A stretch of DNA of 39,369 nucleotides, from the NCBI GenBank assembly GCA_003023405.1, contig PXST01000050.1, forward strand, positions 1,254 to 40,622, in the 5' to 3' direction. Position numbers and translations under genes: made by a program. Below, one piece after another: positions 32,089 to 39,369 of this stretch (position 1 is the stretch's first letter; each line of letters starts with the position of its first letter). The notes under the pieces were generated by a model. It was not told where the DNA came from, made no database searches, and was given only the letters and a program-made list of their open reading frames with translations. Origin of the DNA: Halobacteriales archaeon SW_8_68_21 (lineage in GTDB: Archaea; Halobacteriota; Halobacteria; Halobacteriales; Haloferacaceae).

Positions 32089-33597
32089 ATGACCACGTAC
32101 GAGTTCGGCGGGATCGAGCTGGAGCGGGTGCGCGAACACGTCTGGGAACTCCCCCGCGAGGACAAGATGAACGTCCCCGCGCGGGTGCTCGCCAGCGAGT
32201 CGCTGCTGGAGGAGATCGGCGGGGACGACACCCTCGAACAGCTCCGCAACGCGACGCGCCTCCCCGGAATCGCCGCGCCCGCGCTGTGTATGCCGGACGG
32301 CCATCAGGGATACGGGTTCCCGGTCGGCGGCGTCGGCGCGATCGACGCCGAAAACGGCTGTATATCCCCTGGAGCGGTCGGTTATGACATAAATTGCGGT
32401 ATCCGAATGGTAAAGACTAATCTCACCGACGACGACATTCGGGGCCGCGAGGAGGAACTCGTCGACGCGCTGTTCGAGGCGATCCCCTCGGGGCTGGGCG
32501 GCGGCGGCGTGATCGGCGGGACCGCGGACGCGATCGAGGGCGCGCTCGAACGCGGCGTCGAGTGGGCCGTCGAGGAGGGGTACGGGATCGAGAGCGACCT
32601 CGCGCGCTGCGAGGACGAGGGACGGCGGCCCGACGCGCGCCCGGAGTACGTTTCCCAGAAGGCGATGGACCGCGGCCGCAACCAGATGGGGTCGCTCGGC
32701 TCGGGGAACCACTTTCTGGAGGTCCAGCGCGTCACGGACGTGTTCCGCGAGGGCGTCGCCGCCGAGTACGGGCTAGAGGAGGGACAGATCGTCATCCTGA
32801 TCCACTGCGGGAGCCGCGGGCTGGGCCATCAGACGTGTAACGACTACCTCCGGCGGATCGAACGGGAACACGCCGACCTGCTCGACGACCTGCCGGACAA
32901 GGAGTTGGCGGCCGCCCCGGCGGGATCGGAGCTTGCTGAGGAGTACTACGGCGCGATGGGCGCGTGTATCAACTTCGCGTGGGCCAACCGTCAGCTGATC
33001 ACCCATCAGGCCCGCCAGACGTTCGGCGAGGTGTTCGACGCCGACCCGATCGACGACCTCGGGATGGAACTGCTGTACGACGTGGCACACAACATCGCAA
33101 AGAAGGAGACCCACGAGATCGGCGTCGACGCCGATGGCGACCCCACCGTCGGCGACGCGGTCGTCGACCGCGAGGAGCGCGAACTGTACGTCCACCGCAA
33201 GGGCGCGACGCGAGCGTTCCCCGCGGGTAACGAGGCCGTGCCCGAGGTCTACCGCGGCGTCGGCCAGCCCGTCATCATTCCGGGCAGCATGGGTGCCGGC
33301 TCGTACGTCCTCCGGGGCGGCGACGAGTCGATGTCGGTGTCGTTCGGCTCGACCGCGCACGGTGCCGGCCGCCTGATGAGCCGGACGCAGGCGAAACAGG
33401 AGTTCTGGGGCGGCGACGTGCGAGACGACCTCGAAGACGGCCAGCAGATCTACGTGAAAGCGCAGTCGGGCGCGACCATCGCGGAGGAGGCCCCCGGCGT
33501 CTACAAGGACATCGACGAGGTGATCCGCGTCAGCGACGAGCTGGGAATTGGCGACAAGGTCGCGCGCACGTTCCCCGTCTGTAATATCAAGGGGTGA
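32089..33597 (+). CDS. rtcB: tRNA-splicing RNA ligase RtcB
   Basis: A 502-residue GTP- and Mn-dependent ligase that joins 2',3'-cyclic phosphate (3'-P) and 5'-OH RNA ends, completing tRNA splicing. Metal and active-site residues are present: Asp100 and Cys103 in GYDINCGIR, His208 in GSGNHFLE, His239 in IHCGSRGLGHQ, His334 in DVAHNIAKKE, and the guanylylated His424 in STAHGAGRLMSR. Numbering parallels the Pyrococcus enzyme in the N-terminal half. The protein appears complete. Codons 87-112, around the DINCG motif, use AT-rich codons (ATA, AAT, TAT, GTA, ACT) rare elsewhere here. Archease lies 690 bp upstream. Confidence 0.97.
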   Translation: MTTYEFGGIELERVREHVWELPREDKMNVPARVLASESLLEEIGGDDTLEQLRNATRLPGIAAPALCMPDGHQGYGFPVGGVGAIDAENGCISPGAVGYDINCGIRMVKTNLTDDDIRGREEELVDALFEAIPSGLGGGGVIGGTADAIEGALERGVEWAVEEGYGIESDLARCEDEGRRPDARPEYVSQKAMDRGRNQMGSLGSGNHFLEVQRVTDVFREGVAAEYGLEEGQIVILIHCGSRGLGHQTCNDYLRRIEREHADLLDDLPDKELAAAPAGSELAEEYYGAMGACINFAWANRQLITHQARQTFGEVFDADPIDDLGMELLYDVAHNIAKKETHEIGVDADGDPTVGDAVVDREERELYVHRKGATRAFPAGNEAVPEVYRGVGQPVIIPGSMGAGSYVLRGGDESMSVSFGSTAHGAGRLMSRTQAKQEFWGGDVRDDLEDGQQIYVKAQSGATIAEEAPGVYKDIDEVIRVSDELGIGDKVARTFPVCNIKG

Positions 33598-33662
33598 CAT
33601 CGGACGACGACCGTCGGTCGACCGGACGCTTATGACGCATACCGCGGCCACCTCGGGTCGAG

Positions 33663-34352
33663 ATGAGCGATCACTCGTGGAACGGCGGTTCGGCAGAATC
33701 GGTCTCTCGGCGGTCGCTACTGCGTGGCGTCGCCGCGGCCGGGGGCTCGGCGTTCGCCGGTGTCGGCGCGCTCGCCGCGTCGAGCCGGCCGGCGGCCGCG
33801 GTCGACGGCGACCCCGCGGCCTTCGAGGCCGGCGACGCTCCGACGGTCACCAGCAACGACGGGCGGATCGAGTCCGTCTACCTCTCGCCGCGGGTGACGG
33901 TGTCGTGGACGGACTTCTCGGAGGGCGTCGAGCGCGTGACGCTGACGCTCGCCGTGGGGGCCGACGCAGGCGTCGACGAGGTGTACCGCGAGACGCTAAC
34001 GGCCGCGGATCCGGATGCGACGCCGGGAGACGTCGTCTCGCTCGCGGGACCGGACGGCGAGAAGTCGGGGACGCCGGCCGACTTCGACGCCGTTGACGGC
34101 GGGCTCACTGCGACATTCGAACGCGCCGACGCGACCGCCCGGGGCGACGCGGTGACGAGCGAGGCGCTCTCCGCGACCGACCTGCCAGGGGGTGAGACGG
34201 AGACGACGACGCTGGACGTGGTGTTCCGCGCGGACGTCACCGGCGGCGGCGACGAGGCGACCGTCGTGCGGACGACGACCGTCGACGTAACGGTCGAGAA
34301 TCCCGCCGGCGACGCGTCCGCGGGCGGCGAGGTGGGCGTGGACACCGCGTAG
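33663..34352 (+). CDS. Tat-exported secreted protein, unknown function
   Basis: A 229-residue protein with a twin-arginine signal: SRRSLLRGVAAAGGSAFAGV followed by a cleavage-type RPAAA at about residue 45. The mature part is acidic and rich in short beta strands (RVTVSWTDFSEGVERVTLTL, TTLDVVFRADVTGG, TTTVDVTVENPAG), suggesting an immunoglobulin-like or similar beta-sandwich. No catalytic motif is seen. Export in a folded form via Tat is usual for haloarchaea. A TATA-like GCTTATGAC lies about 30 bp before the ATG. Confidence 0.8.
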   Translation: MSDHSWNGGSAESVSRRSLLRGVAAAGGSAFAGVGALAASSRPAAAVDGDPAAFEAGDAPTVTSNDGRIESVYLSPRVTVSWTDFSEGVERVTLTLAVGADAGVDEVYRETLTAADPDATPGDVVSLAGPDGEKSGTPADFDAVDGGLTATFERADATARGDAVTSEALSATDLPGGETETTTLDVVFRADVTGGGDEATVVRTTTVDVTVENPAGDASAGGEVGVDTA

Positions 34353-34373
34353 GCCGAACCCAGCGGAACCCGA

Positions 34374-35102
34374 CTAGAGGTGTATCCCGCCGTCGATCTC
34401 CAACACCTCGCCGTGGATGTGGTCGGTTTCGATCAGGTGTCGGACGGAGTCGGCGACAGTCGCCGGGTCGCAGGCGTACTCGGGGAGATGGGTGTCGACG
34501 TTCTCGTGGCCCCGGAACTCGATCGCTTCGAGGTGATCGAGGATGACGTCGTTGAGGTCGGTCTCGACCGGTCCGGGCGCGACCGCGTTGACCCGAACTC
34601 CGTCCGGACCGAGTTCGCGGGCCAGCGCGCGCGTCAGCCCGTGAAGTCCGGCCTTGCTCGCGGCGTAACCGGCGTCGACCGTGCCGAGCGTGCCGCCGAC
34701 ACTGGAAAGGAAGACGACAGCACCCCCGCTCTCGCGGAGGTGCGGAGCCGCCGCCCGGGTGACGCGGAACGCGCCGGAGAGGTTGGTGTCGATCACCGAC
34801 TCCCAGGCCTCGTCGGTCGTCTCCTCCAGTCGGTTCGGTCGGGCGATGCCGGCGTTGTTGACGACCGCGTCGATCGAGTCGAACTCGTCGGTCGCCGTCT
34901 CGATCAGTCGGTCTGCGGCCGCAGTCTCGCTCACGTCGGCCTGAACGGTCACGGCCGATCCGCCCGCGTCGCGGACCCGTCGCGCCGTCTCGGCGGCGGC
35001 GTCCCCGTCCGACCGGTAGTCGACGACGACGTCGTGTTCGGCGAGCGCGACCGCGATCGCCCGCCCGATTCCCCGACTCGCTCCGGTGACTACGACTGCC
35101 AT
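34374..35102 (-). CDS. Short-chain dehydrogenase/reductase (FabG-like)
   Basis: A 242-residue NAD(P)-dependent SDR. Cofactor motif TGASRGIG (residues 6-13), VVNNAGIARPN (about 80-90), catalytic Ser in FLSSVGG (about 133), YAASK with Tyr146 and Lys150, NAVAPGPVETDL, and the C-terminal VLEIDGGIHL. This is the classical pattern of 3-oxoacyl-ACP-reductase-like enzymes; the true substrate is unknown, and haloarchaea lack a standard fatty-acid synthase. A TATA-like GGTATTAG lies about 25 bp before the ATG. Confidence 0.92.
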   Translation of the reverse strand: MAVVVTGASRGIGRAIAVALAEHDVVVDYRSDGDAAAETARRVRDAGGSAVTVQADVSETAAADRLIETATDEFDSIDAVVNNAGIARPNRLEETTDEAWESVIDTNLSGAFRVTRAAAPHLRESGGAVVFLSSVGGTLGTVDAGYAASKAGLHGLTRALARELGPDGVRVNAVAPGPVETDLNDVILDHLEAIEFRGHENVDTHLPEYACDPATVADSVRHLIETDHIHGEVLEIDGGIHL

Positions 35103-35159
35103 GTGACCGAGAGGAATTACTGACTAATACCACTAACGAATACAACCGAGTGCGTCGCC

Positions 35160-35471
35160 TCAGCGCTCTCGCTTCGCCGCCTGCCCGAGGTGGTCTTCGA
35201 CGGCCGTGACCTTGTCGGCGGCCGACGACTCGCTCGTCCGCTTGTCGTCGATCTTGAGAACGGTCGAGACGCGGTCGCCGTCGACCGCCTCGTGGGCGGC
35301 CGCCGCGGCCGCGAACAGCGTCTCCGCGTCATCGGCCTCGACGACGGTCCCCATCGGGTTCGTCTCGTAGCTCACGTCGAACTCGTCGAGCGCGGCGACG
35401 GCTTTCGCGACCTCCTCCGCCATGCTCTCCTCGATCACCGGCGCGACGCTCAACATCGCGATTGCTGTCAT
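35160..35471 (-). CDS. MTH1187-family thiamine-binding-like protein
   Basis: A 103-residue soluble ferredoxin-like protein of the MTH1187/YkoF group, some of which bind thiamine. It starts TAIAMLSVAPVIEESMAEEV, has VSYETNPMGTVVEAD and ends with RVSTVLKIDDKRTS plus a helix. Length matches the family (about 100). The TATA-like GCTTAAGTG is about 27 bp before ATG 35471. It stands alone; no thiamine genes are adjacent. Confidence 0.88.
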   Translation of the reverse strand: MTAIAMLSVAPVIEESMAEEVAKAVAALDEFDVSYETNPMGTVVEADDAETLFAAAAAAHEAVDGDRVSTVLKIDDKRTSESSAADKVTAVEDHLGQAAKRER

Positions 35472-35599
35472 GGACGTGGCTGGGAGGTGTGGTCACTTAA
35501 GCCGTCGCCGGGGATCGGGACTCGGCTGCCCGTCCCGGCGCTTTCCTCTCCCCGCTTATCGACGACGCGACTCCCGACGCTCCCGCCCCGTCGGTCGCC

Positions 35600-35630
35600 G
35601 CCGACTCCCTCGCAGGCGCGCGCCACTGCG
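35600..35630. repeat. Dispersed repeat with GGCGCGCGCCAC core (copy 2)
   Basis: GCCGACTCCCTCGCAGGCGC followed by GCGCCACTGCG. The 18-mer CTCGCAGGCGCGCGCCAC (35609-35626) is exactly repeated, inverted, at 39331-39348, and partly at 11711-11770. Confidence 0.6.
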
Positions 35631-35659
35631 GAGGTTAATCAGAATAGACCACGGGGAGC

Positions 35660-36595
35660 TCACTCCAGCGCGTCTTTGAGGAACGACAGCTGATGACCGA
35701 TCGCGCCCTCGAAGTCCTCACCAAGCACCGAGAAGTGGTCGGCAGGCATCGAGACGACCGTGCCGCGGTCGAGGCGCTCGCCGGCCGCTGCGACCGCGTC
35801 GGCGTCGACGATCGCGTCGTCGGTGCCAGCAAAGAGGAAGGTCGGAGCGCGGATCTCGTCGAGGCGCGTGACGGGTCGGTAGCCCGCCAGTCCGAGCAGC
35901 GACCGGGCGGGGATCTCGTTGCGCCACGCCGACTCGCGGTCGACCAGATCGATGTACTTCCGTTTCGTCCCGGGCTCCGTGATCGCCGCGCACTCCTCGG
36001 TCCCGCCGACGATAGGGACGCTGCGGCCGCGACCGATCCGATGGCCGATCCGGTCGCGGAGCCCCGCGGCGGTGGCGCGCACGAGGTATCGGCCGCCGCG
36101 TCGCCCCGCGACCGCGCGTCCGTCGAGCATCGGCACGAGGCCGACGACCGCGTCGATGTCGCGGCGCTCCGCGGCGAGCGTGAGGACGTGCGCGGCCGAC
36201 AGCGACGCGCCCCACAACACGAGGTCGTCGCCGACGGCGTCGATCCGGTTCGCACGGTCGATCGCGGCCGCGTACGCCGCGCGCTGGCGGCTGAGGTCGA
36301 TCGCCTGCGAGTCGCCGTCAGAGTCGCCGAACTCCGGGTGATCGAAGAGGAAGGCGGCGTAGCCCGCGTCGGCGAGCCGCTCCGCGACGGCGGGGTAGCC
36401 GAACGTCCGCTCGGCACCGAGTCCGGGTGCCATCACGACGACCGGGGGGTCGTCGGGGTCGCCGCCGGGCAGGTACACGGTTCCGCGACAGGTCGCGCCG
36501 TCGACATCGAACGCGACCGCACGCGTGGCGAACCGCTCTCGGGCCGGACGCGCGAGGCGACGTTGCGCGCGGTTGACCGGATGGCGACGGGTCAC
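35660..36595 (-). CDS. Alpha/beta hydrolase (acyl-esterase/dienelactone-hydrolase-like)
   Basis: A 311-residue soluble alpha/beta-hydrolase. Visible parts: strand and oxyanion region VVVMAPGLGAERTFGYPAVA, HPEFGDSDGD, the nucleophile elbow LVLWGASLSAAHVL (GASLS in place of GxSxG), the acid in FLFAGTDDAIVD, and the catalytic His in PADHFSVLG. The substrate is unknown. A GTG at 36595 overlaps the stop of the upstream gene (GTGA), which fixes the start and indicates coupled translation. Confidence 0.85.
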   Translation of the reverse strand: MTRRHPVNRAQRRLARPARERFATRAVAFDVDGATCRGTVYLPGGDPDDPPVVVMAPGLGAERTFGYPAVAERLADAGYAAFLFDHPEFGDSDGDSQAIDLSRQRAAYAAAIDRANRIDAVGDDLVLWGASLSAAHVLTLAAERRDIDAVVGLVPMLDGRAVAGRRGGRYLVRATAAGLRDRIGHRIGRGRSVPIVGGTEECAAITEPGTKRKYIDLVDRESAWRNEIPARSLLGLAGYRPVTRLDEIRAPTFLFAGTDDAIVDADAVAAAGERLDRGTVVSMPADHFSVLGEDFEGAIGHQLSFLKDALE

Positions 36596-36984
36596 CGGTC
36601 GGCCTCCCCGTCGGTCTCGTGTCCCGCTTCCCCGTCGGTCTCGTGACTTACGGTGTCGAGTACGCGGGTCGAAAACTCCGTCTCGGAGATCTCGTAGCTG
36701 CTGAGCGCCTCGAACCACTCCGCTTCGGCGTGCCACGTGCCGAGAACGTCGCCGGGTGACCGAACGACCGTGCCCTCGACGCGGACCGGGTCCCAATCGT
36801 CCGCCTCCGCGCGGTCGATGAGCGCGTTGAGCGCGCGCCCGATCTCGCCACGGTGGATCTCGCGGCCGGGGAACGCCGTCATGTACGTCAGCTCCAGCGA
36901 GTCGCCGAGGTCGATCGATTCGACGCTGACGCCGTAGCTGCGGAGCGCCGGCTCCACGTCGGCCGTCCGCTCGTCGCCGGTCAT
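36592..36984 (-). CDS. Uncharacterised haloarchaeal protein, operon with hydrolase
   Basis: A 130-residue acidic protein: EPALRSYGVSVESIDLGDSL, ELTYMTAFPGREIHRGEIGR, then ALNALIDRAEADDWDPVRVE and a helical end. The alpha/beta pattern and conserved-looking PGREIHRGEIG suggest a small compact fold, but I know no function. The C-terminus contains two tandem copies of HETDGEA. ATG 36984 lies about 25 bp after GATTTATTCC. The TGA overlaps the hydrolase GTG, so the two form an operon. Confidence 0.78.
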   Translation of the reverse strand: MTGDERTADVEPALRSYGVSVESIDLGDSLELTYMTAFPGREIHRGEIGRALNALIDRAEADDWDPVRVEGTVVRSPGDVLGTWHAEAEWFEALSSYEISETEFSTRVLDTVSHETDGEAGHETDGEADR

Positions 36985-37230
36985 ATCCGATCCGTCGGCG
37001 GGGCGGAATAAATCGGTACCGGCACGCGACGGCGACGCGACTGGAGAGCGAGGGGAACAGCCATCGGACGAAAGCCGCGGACGGGGGGTCCGGTCGCCCG
37101 AGGGCGGCCGGAGGTGGGTTGTCAGAGGCACACGATTGTCCCGCGCGGCCAATTGACACTACCCCGCGAAGCGACATAAACGCTCGGGCCCGAGATCATT
37201 TATCCCGCTCCCGATCTTGTATCGGATCGC

Positions 37231-38211
37231 ATGCTCACCGCGGCCGCGACGGCGCTGAAGCGAACCGACGACGCCGCGGGCGTCTTCCTCGTCGGCGGGG
37301 TAGTGACCCTGCTCGCGTGGGTGCTGACGCCGCTGTGGCTCGGCGGCGTCCTCTTCGTCAGCCCGGTGTTCCTCGTTGCGACCCCGGTCGCGCTCGCGCC
37401 GTGGCTCGTCGCCCGCGGCTACTTCGTCCGCGTGACGCGCCACGCGGTCGACGCGGGAACTGCCGCGGACGCGCCGCCGCTCGTCGCGTGGGGGGAGTTG
37501 GTCCGCGACGGAGGCAAGTCGGTGCTGCTGTCGGCGGCGTTGCTCGCGCCGCTCGCGGGTGGGCTCGCGGCCATCGTCGCCGTCGTCGCCGCGCTCGTCG
37601 CCGGCCCGGTCGACCCGGTCTCCGTTGCGACCGCCGTCGAGTTGGCGCTCGGACCGAACGGACCGGCCGTCGTCGCCGCGGTCGCCGGCGCTGCCGTCGC
37701 CGTGCTCGTCGGTGCGTACCTCCTCGCGTTCGCGTACGTCCGCCCCGCGGCGCTGGCCGTGTTCGCGGCCTCCGGCCGGCTCAGGAGCGGCCTGAACCCA
37801 CGGAGGGTGGCCGGCGTCGCTGCGACCGGACCGTACGCCACCGGGTGGACGCTCGGCGTCGCGGCGCTCGCGGTCGGGTTCGCCGTCGCCGCGCCCGCGA
37901 TACCGCTGGTCGTCGGCGTCGCGTTCGCGTTCGCCGTCCGCGTCGTCGCCCACGGCCTCTACGGTCGCGGAGCGGGCAGAGCGATGGTCAACGAGCAGGC
38001 GGCGAGCCCGGGCCCGCAGTCGGACGACGCTCGGAGCCGCGACGCCGACAGCGGGCGCGACACCGTCGGCCACGACGTCGTAGATCGCGGACGGCCCACC
38101 GCTGATCGCGGGCGCGACGGCCCGCCGACGCCCGCCGGCGAGGACCGTCCCGACTCGGACGGGGGCTTCGAGTGGGGACCCGCGCTGGACGATGCGGAAG
38201 ACAAGGGTTGA
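37231..38211 (+). CDS. DUF4013 membrane protein
   Basis: A 326-residue integral membrane protein. About six hydrophobic helices occupy residues 15-250, including [40 protein letters not shown] and [20 protein letters not shown]. The family feature is a central LxxGYxxR-like turn ([19 protein letters not shown]) and [16 protein letters not shown]. Residues 255-326 form a disordered, Asp/Arg-rich tail. Function unknown. The TATA-like CATTTATCC lies about 28 bp before ATG 37231. It ends 25 bp before pelA. Confidence 0.82.
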   Translation: MLTAAATALKRTDDAAGVFLVGGVVTLLAWVLTPLWLGGVLFVSPVFLVATPVALAPWLVARGYFVRVTRHAVDAGTAADAPPLVAWGELVRDGGKSVLLSAALLAPLAGGLAAIVAVVAALVAGPVDPVSVATAVELALGPNGPAVVAAVAGAAVAVLVGAYLLAFAYVRPAALAVFAASGRLRSGLNPRRVAGVAATGPYATGWTLGVAALAVGFAVAAPAIPLVVGVAFAFAVRVVAHGLYGRGAGRAMVNEQAASPGPQSDDARSRDADSGRDTVGHDVVDRGRPTADRGRDGPPTPAGEDRPDSDGGFEWGPALDDAEDKG

Positions 38212-38236
38212 TACGGTCCCGAGCGAACCCACAGCC

Positions 38237-39304
38237 ATGCGCATCTCCGAGCGGGGGTACGGCGAGGAGGGCCGGGAACGGCTCGCGCTCGTCCCCGAGA
38301 ACGTCGACGACCTCTGGCACCTCGCGCACGTCCTCGAACCCGGGGACCTCGTCGAGGGCGACACCACGCGACGGATCCAGCGGAACGACGACCAGATGCG
38401 GGACACCGGCGGCGAGCGCGAACACATCTTCGTCACGCTCGACGTCGAGGACGTGGAGTTCGCGCGGTTCGCCAACCGCCTCCGCGTCTCCGGCGTGATC
38501 GTCGGCTGCTCGCGGGAGGACCAGCTCAACGCCCACCACACGCTCAACGTCGAGGAACAGGACGAGATCACCGTCGAGAAGCACTTCAAGCCGGACCAGA
38601 CGGAACGGCTACAGGCGGCCACCGAGGCGGCCGAGAACCCCGACGTGGCCATCGCGACCGTCGAGGAGGGGGCCGCGTTCGTCCACACGGTCCAGCAGTA
38701 CGGCACCGAGGAGTACGCCTCGTTCACGAAGACGACCGGGAAAGACGAGTACTCCGGGCCTCGCTCGGAGCTGTTCGCCGAGCTGGGCGACGCGCTCGCG
38801 CACCTCGACGCCGACGCCATCATCTTCGCCGGCCCGGGCTTCACCAAGCAGGACGCGCGCGACTACGTCGTCGAGGACCACCGGGAGCTGGCCGACCGGA
38901 TCACCGTCGTCGACACCTCCGCGGCCGGCGACCGGGGCGTCCACGAGGTGCTGAAACGCGGCGCGGTCGACGAGATTCAGAAGGAGACCCGGATCTCGAA
39001 GGAGGCGAGCCTCATCGACGAGCTGACCGAGAACATTGCGACGGGCGCGAAGGCGACGTACGGACCCGACGACACCGCCGAGGCCGCCGAGTTCGGCGCG
39101 GTCGAGACGCTGCTCGTCGTCGACGAACGGCTCCGCACCGAGCGACAGGGCGACGGCGACTGGACCATCGACGTGAACGGGGTGATCGAGTCGGTCGAAC
39201 AGCAGGGCGGCGACGTGGCCGTCTTCTCCTCGGAGTTCGCGCCCGGCGAACAACTGTCGAATCTCGGCGGTATCGCCGCAATCCTCCGATACCGGCTCCA
39301 GTAG
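38237..39304 (+). CDS. pelA: aPelota, mRNA surveillance/ribosome-rescue factor
   Basis: A 355-residue protein that with aABCE1 and aEF1A splits ribosomes stalled on mRNA. Domain A is Sm-like, beginning [20 protein letters not shown], with [19 protein letters not shown] and [21 protein letters not shown]. Domain B (about 135-265) carries [20 protein letters not shown]. Domain C (about 270-355) has [20 protein letters not shown] earlier at the boundary and ends [11 protein letters not shown]. There is no GGQ motif, which separates it from release factor aRF1. ATG 38237 gives the family start; the upstream open frame overlaps DUF4013. Confidence 0.95.
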   Translation: MRISERGYGEEGRERLALVPENVDDLWHLAHVLEPGDLVEGDTTRRIQRNDDQMRDTGGEREHIFVTLDVEDVEFARFANRLRVSGVIVGCSREDQLNAHHTLNVEEQDEITVEKHFKPDQTERLQAATEAAENPDVAIATVEEGAAFVHTVQQYGTEEYASFTKTTGKDEYSGPRSELFAELGDALAHLDADAIIFAGPGFTKQDARDYVVEDHRELADRITVVDTSAAGDRGVHEVLKRGAVDEIQKETRISKEASLIDELTENIATGAKATYGPDDTAEAAEFGAVETLLVVDERLRTERQGDGDWTIDVNGVIESVEQQGGDVAVFSSEFAPGEQLSNLGGIAAILRYRLQ

Positions 39305-39325
39305 ACCGGGTTGTCGATCGTCGGA

Positions 39326-39369
39326 GTGCGGTGGCGCGCGCCTGCGAGGCCGCATCGCGGCCGAGCAGC
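39326..39369. repeat. Dispersed repeat with GTGGCGCGCGCC core (copy 3, inverted), at window end
   Basis: GTGGCGCGCGCCTGCGAG (39331-39348) is the reverse complement of part of 35600-35630. It lies 27 bp after pelA and continues to the window edge as GGCCGCATCGCGGCC-type palindromic GC sequence. Confidence 0.6.

Noticed and set aside
1..39369. CRISPR arrays, tRNA and rRNA genes
   Set aside because: No regularly spaced identical repeats of 25-40 bp, no clover-leaf-like segment with conserved T-arm, and no rRNA-like sequence were found on reading.

Overview
The window is a stretch of a very GC-rich, extremely halophilic archaeal chromosome, most like Halorubrum or a close relative. The evidence is an acidic predicted proteome, many apparently leaderless genes with a TATA-like box about 25-30 bp before the start codon, and a typically haloarchaeal gene set: a HalX response regulator, proteasome-activating nucleotidase, HMG-CoA reductase, pyruvoyl arginine decarboxylase, FO synthase subunit CofH, archease/RtcB, aPelota, and DUF5811, HFX_2341 and amphi-Trp families. 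No rRNA, tRNA or CRISPR array was recognised.

Layout. 1-5.8 kb: start of a NhaC-type antiporter, a NOG1-like GTPase, a SIMPL lipoprotein, a formate/nitrite-transporter-like channel fused to two UspA domains, and a broken DUF389 membrane gene. 5.8-11 kb: small membrane protein, homoserine kinase, a divergent HTTM/DCC-thioredoxin pair, and thyA overlapping a broken folA. 10.9-11.85 kb: an IS200/IS605 (IS1341-type) remnant and dispersed intergenic repeats. 11.85-16.6 kb: an aldo/keto reductase lacking its catalytic Tyr segment, a flippase-like fragment, a broken aspartoacylase-family gene, DUF5811, pdaD and pan. 16.8-18.1 kb: a HalX regulator behind a 26-codon upstream ORF, then a scrambled 0.6 kb with a foldback repeat made of two amphi-Trp gene pieces and a duplicated gene tail. 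18-20.8 kb: M29 aminopeptidase, formamidase, and a 28-residue microprotein. 21-24.5 kb: nadABC operon with nadB broken. 24.6-28.6 kb: HFX_2341 regulator, cofH, a broken winged-helix gene, and a 601-bp element bounded by 17-bp inverted repeats. 28.7-39.3 kb: hmgA, a GNAT gene with three phased 9-bp repeats around its TATA box, DUF502-archease, a membrane protein, rtcB, a Tat-exported protein, an SDR, a thiamine-binding-like protein, an alpha/beta-hydrolase operon, DUF4013, and pelA.

The genes are mainly housekeeping: threonine, dTMP/folate, NAD, polyamine (agmatine), isoprenoid lipid and F420 biosynthesis; protein degradation (pan); RNA ligation (archease-rtcB); and ribosome rescue (pelA).

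The most striking global signal is that roughly ten otherwise well-conserved genes have lost a short internal block. Expected missing lengths are about 50-135 bp in most cases, some frameshifting and some in-frame. They include folA, nadB, archease, DUF389, the aspartoacylase, the aldo/keto reductase, DUF502, a winged-helix gene and possibly a flippase. So many independent lesions in essential-type genes point to collapsed or removed assembly gaps, or less likely to a real micro-deletion process. The most interesting candidate biology is the coupled uORF and hidden Shine-Dalgarno ahead of the HalX regulator, the phased repeats at the GNAT promoter, the odd-codon patch at the RtcB active site, and the small inverted-repeat-bounded membrane-protein cassette.
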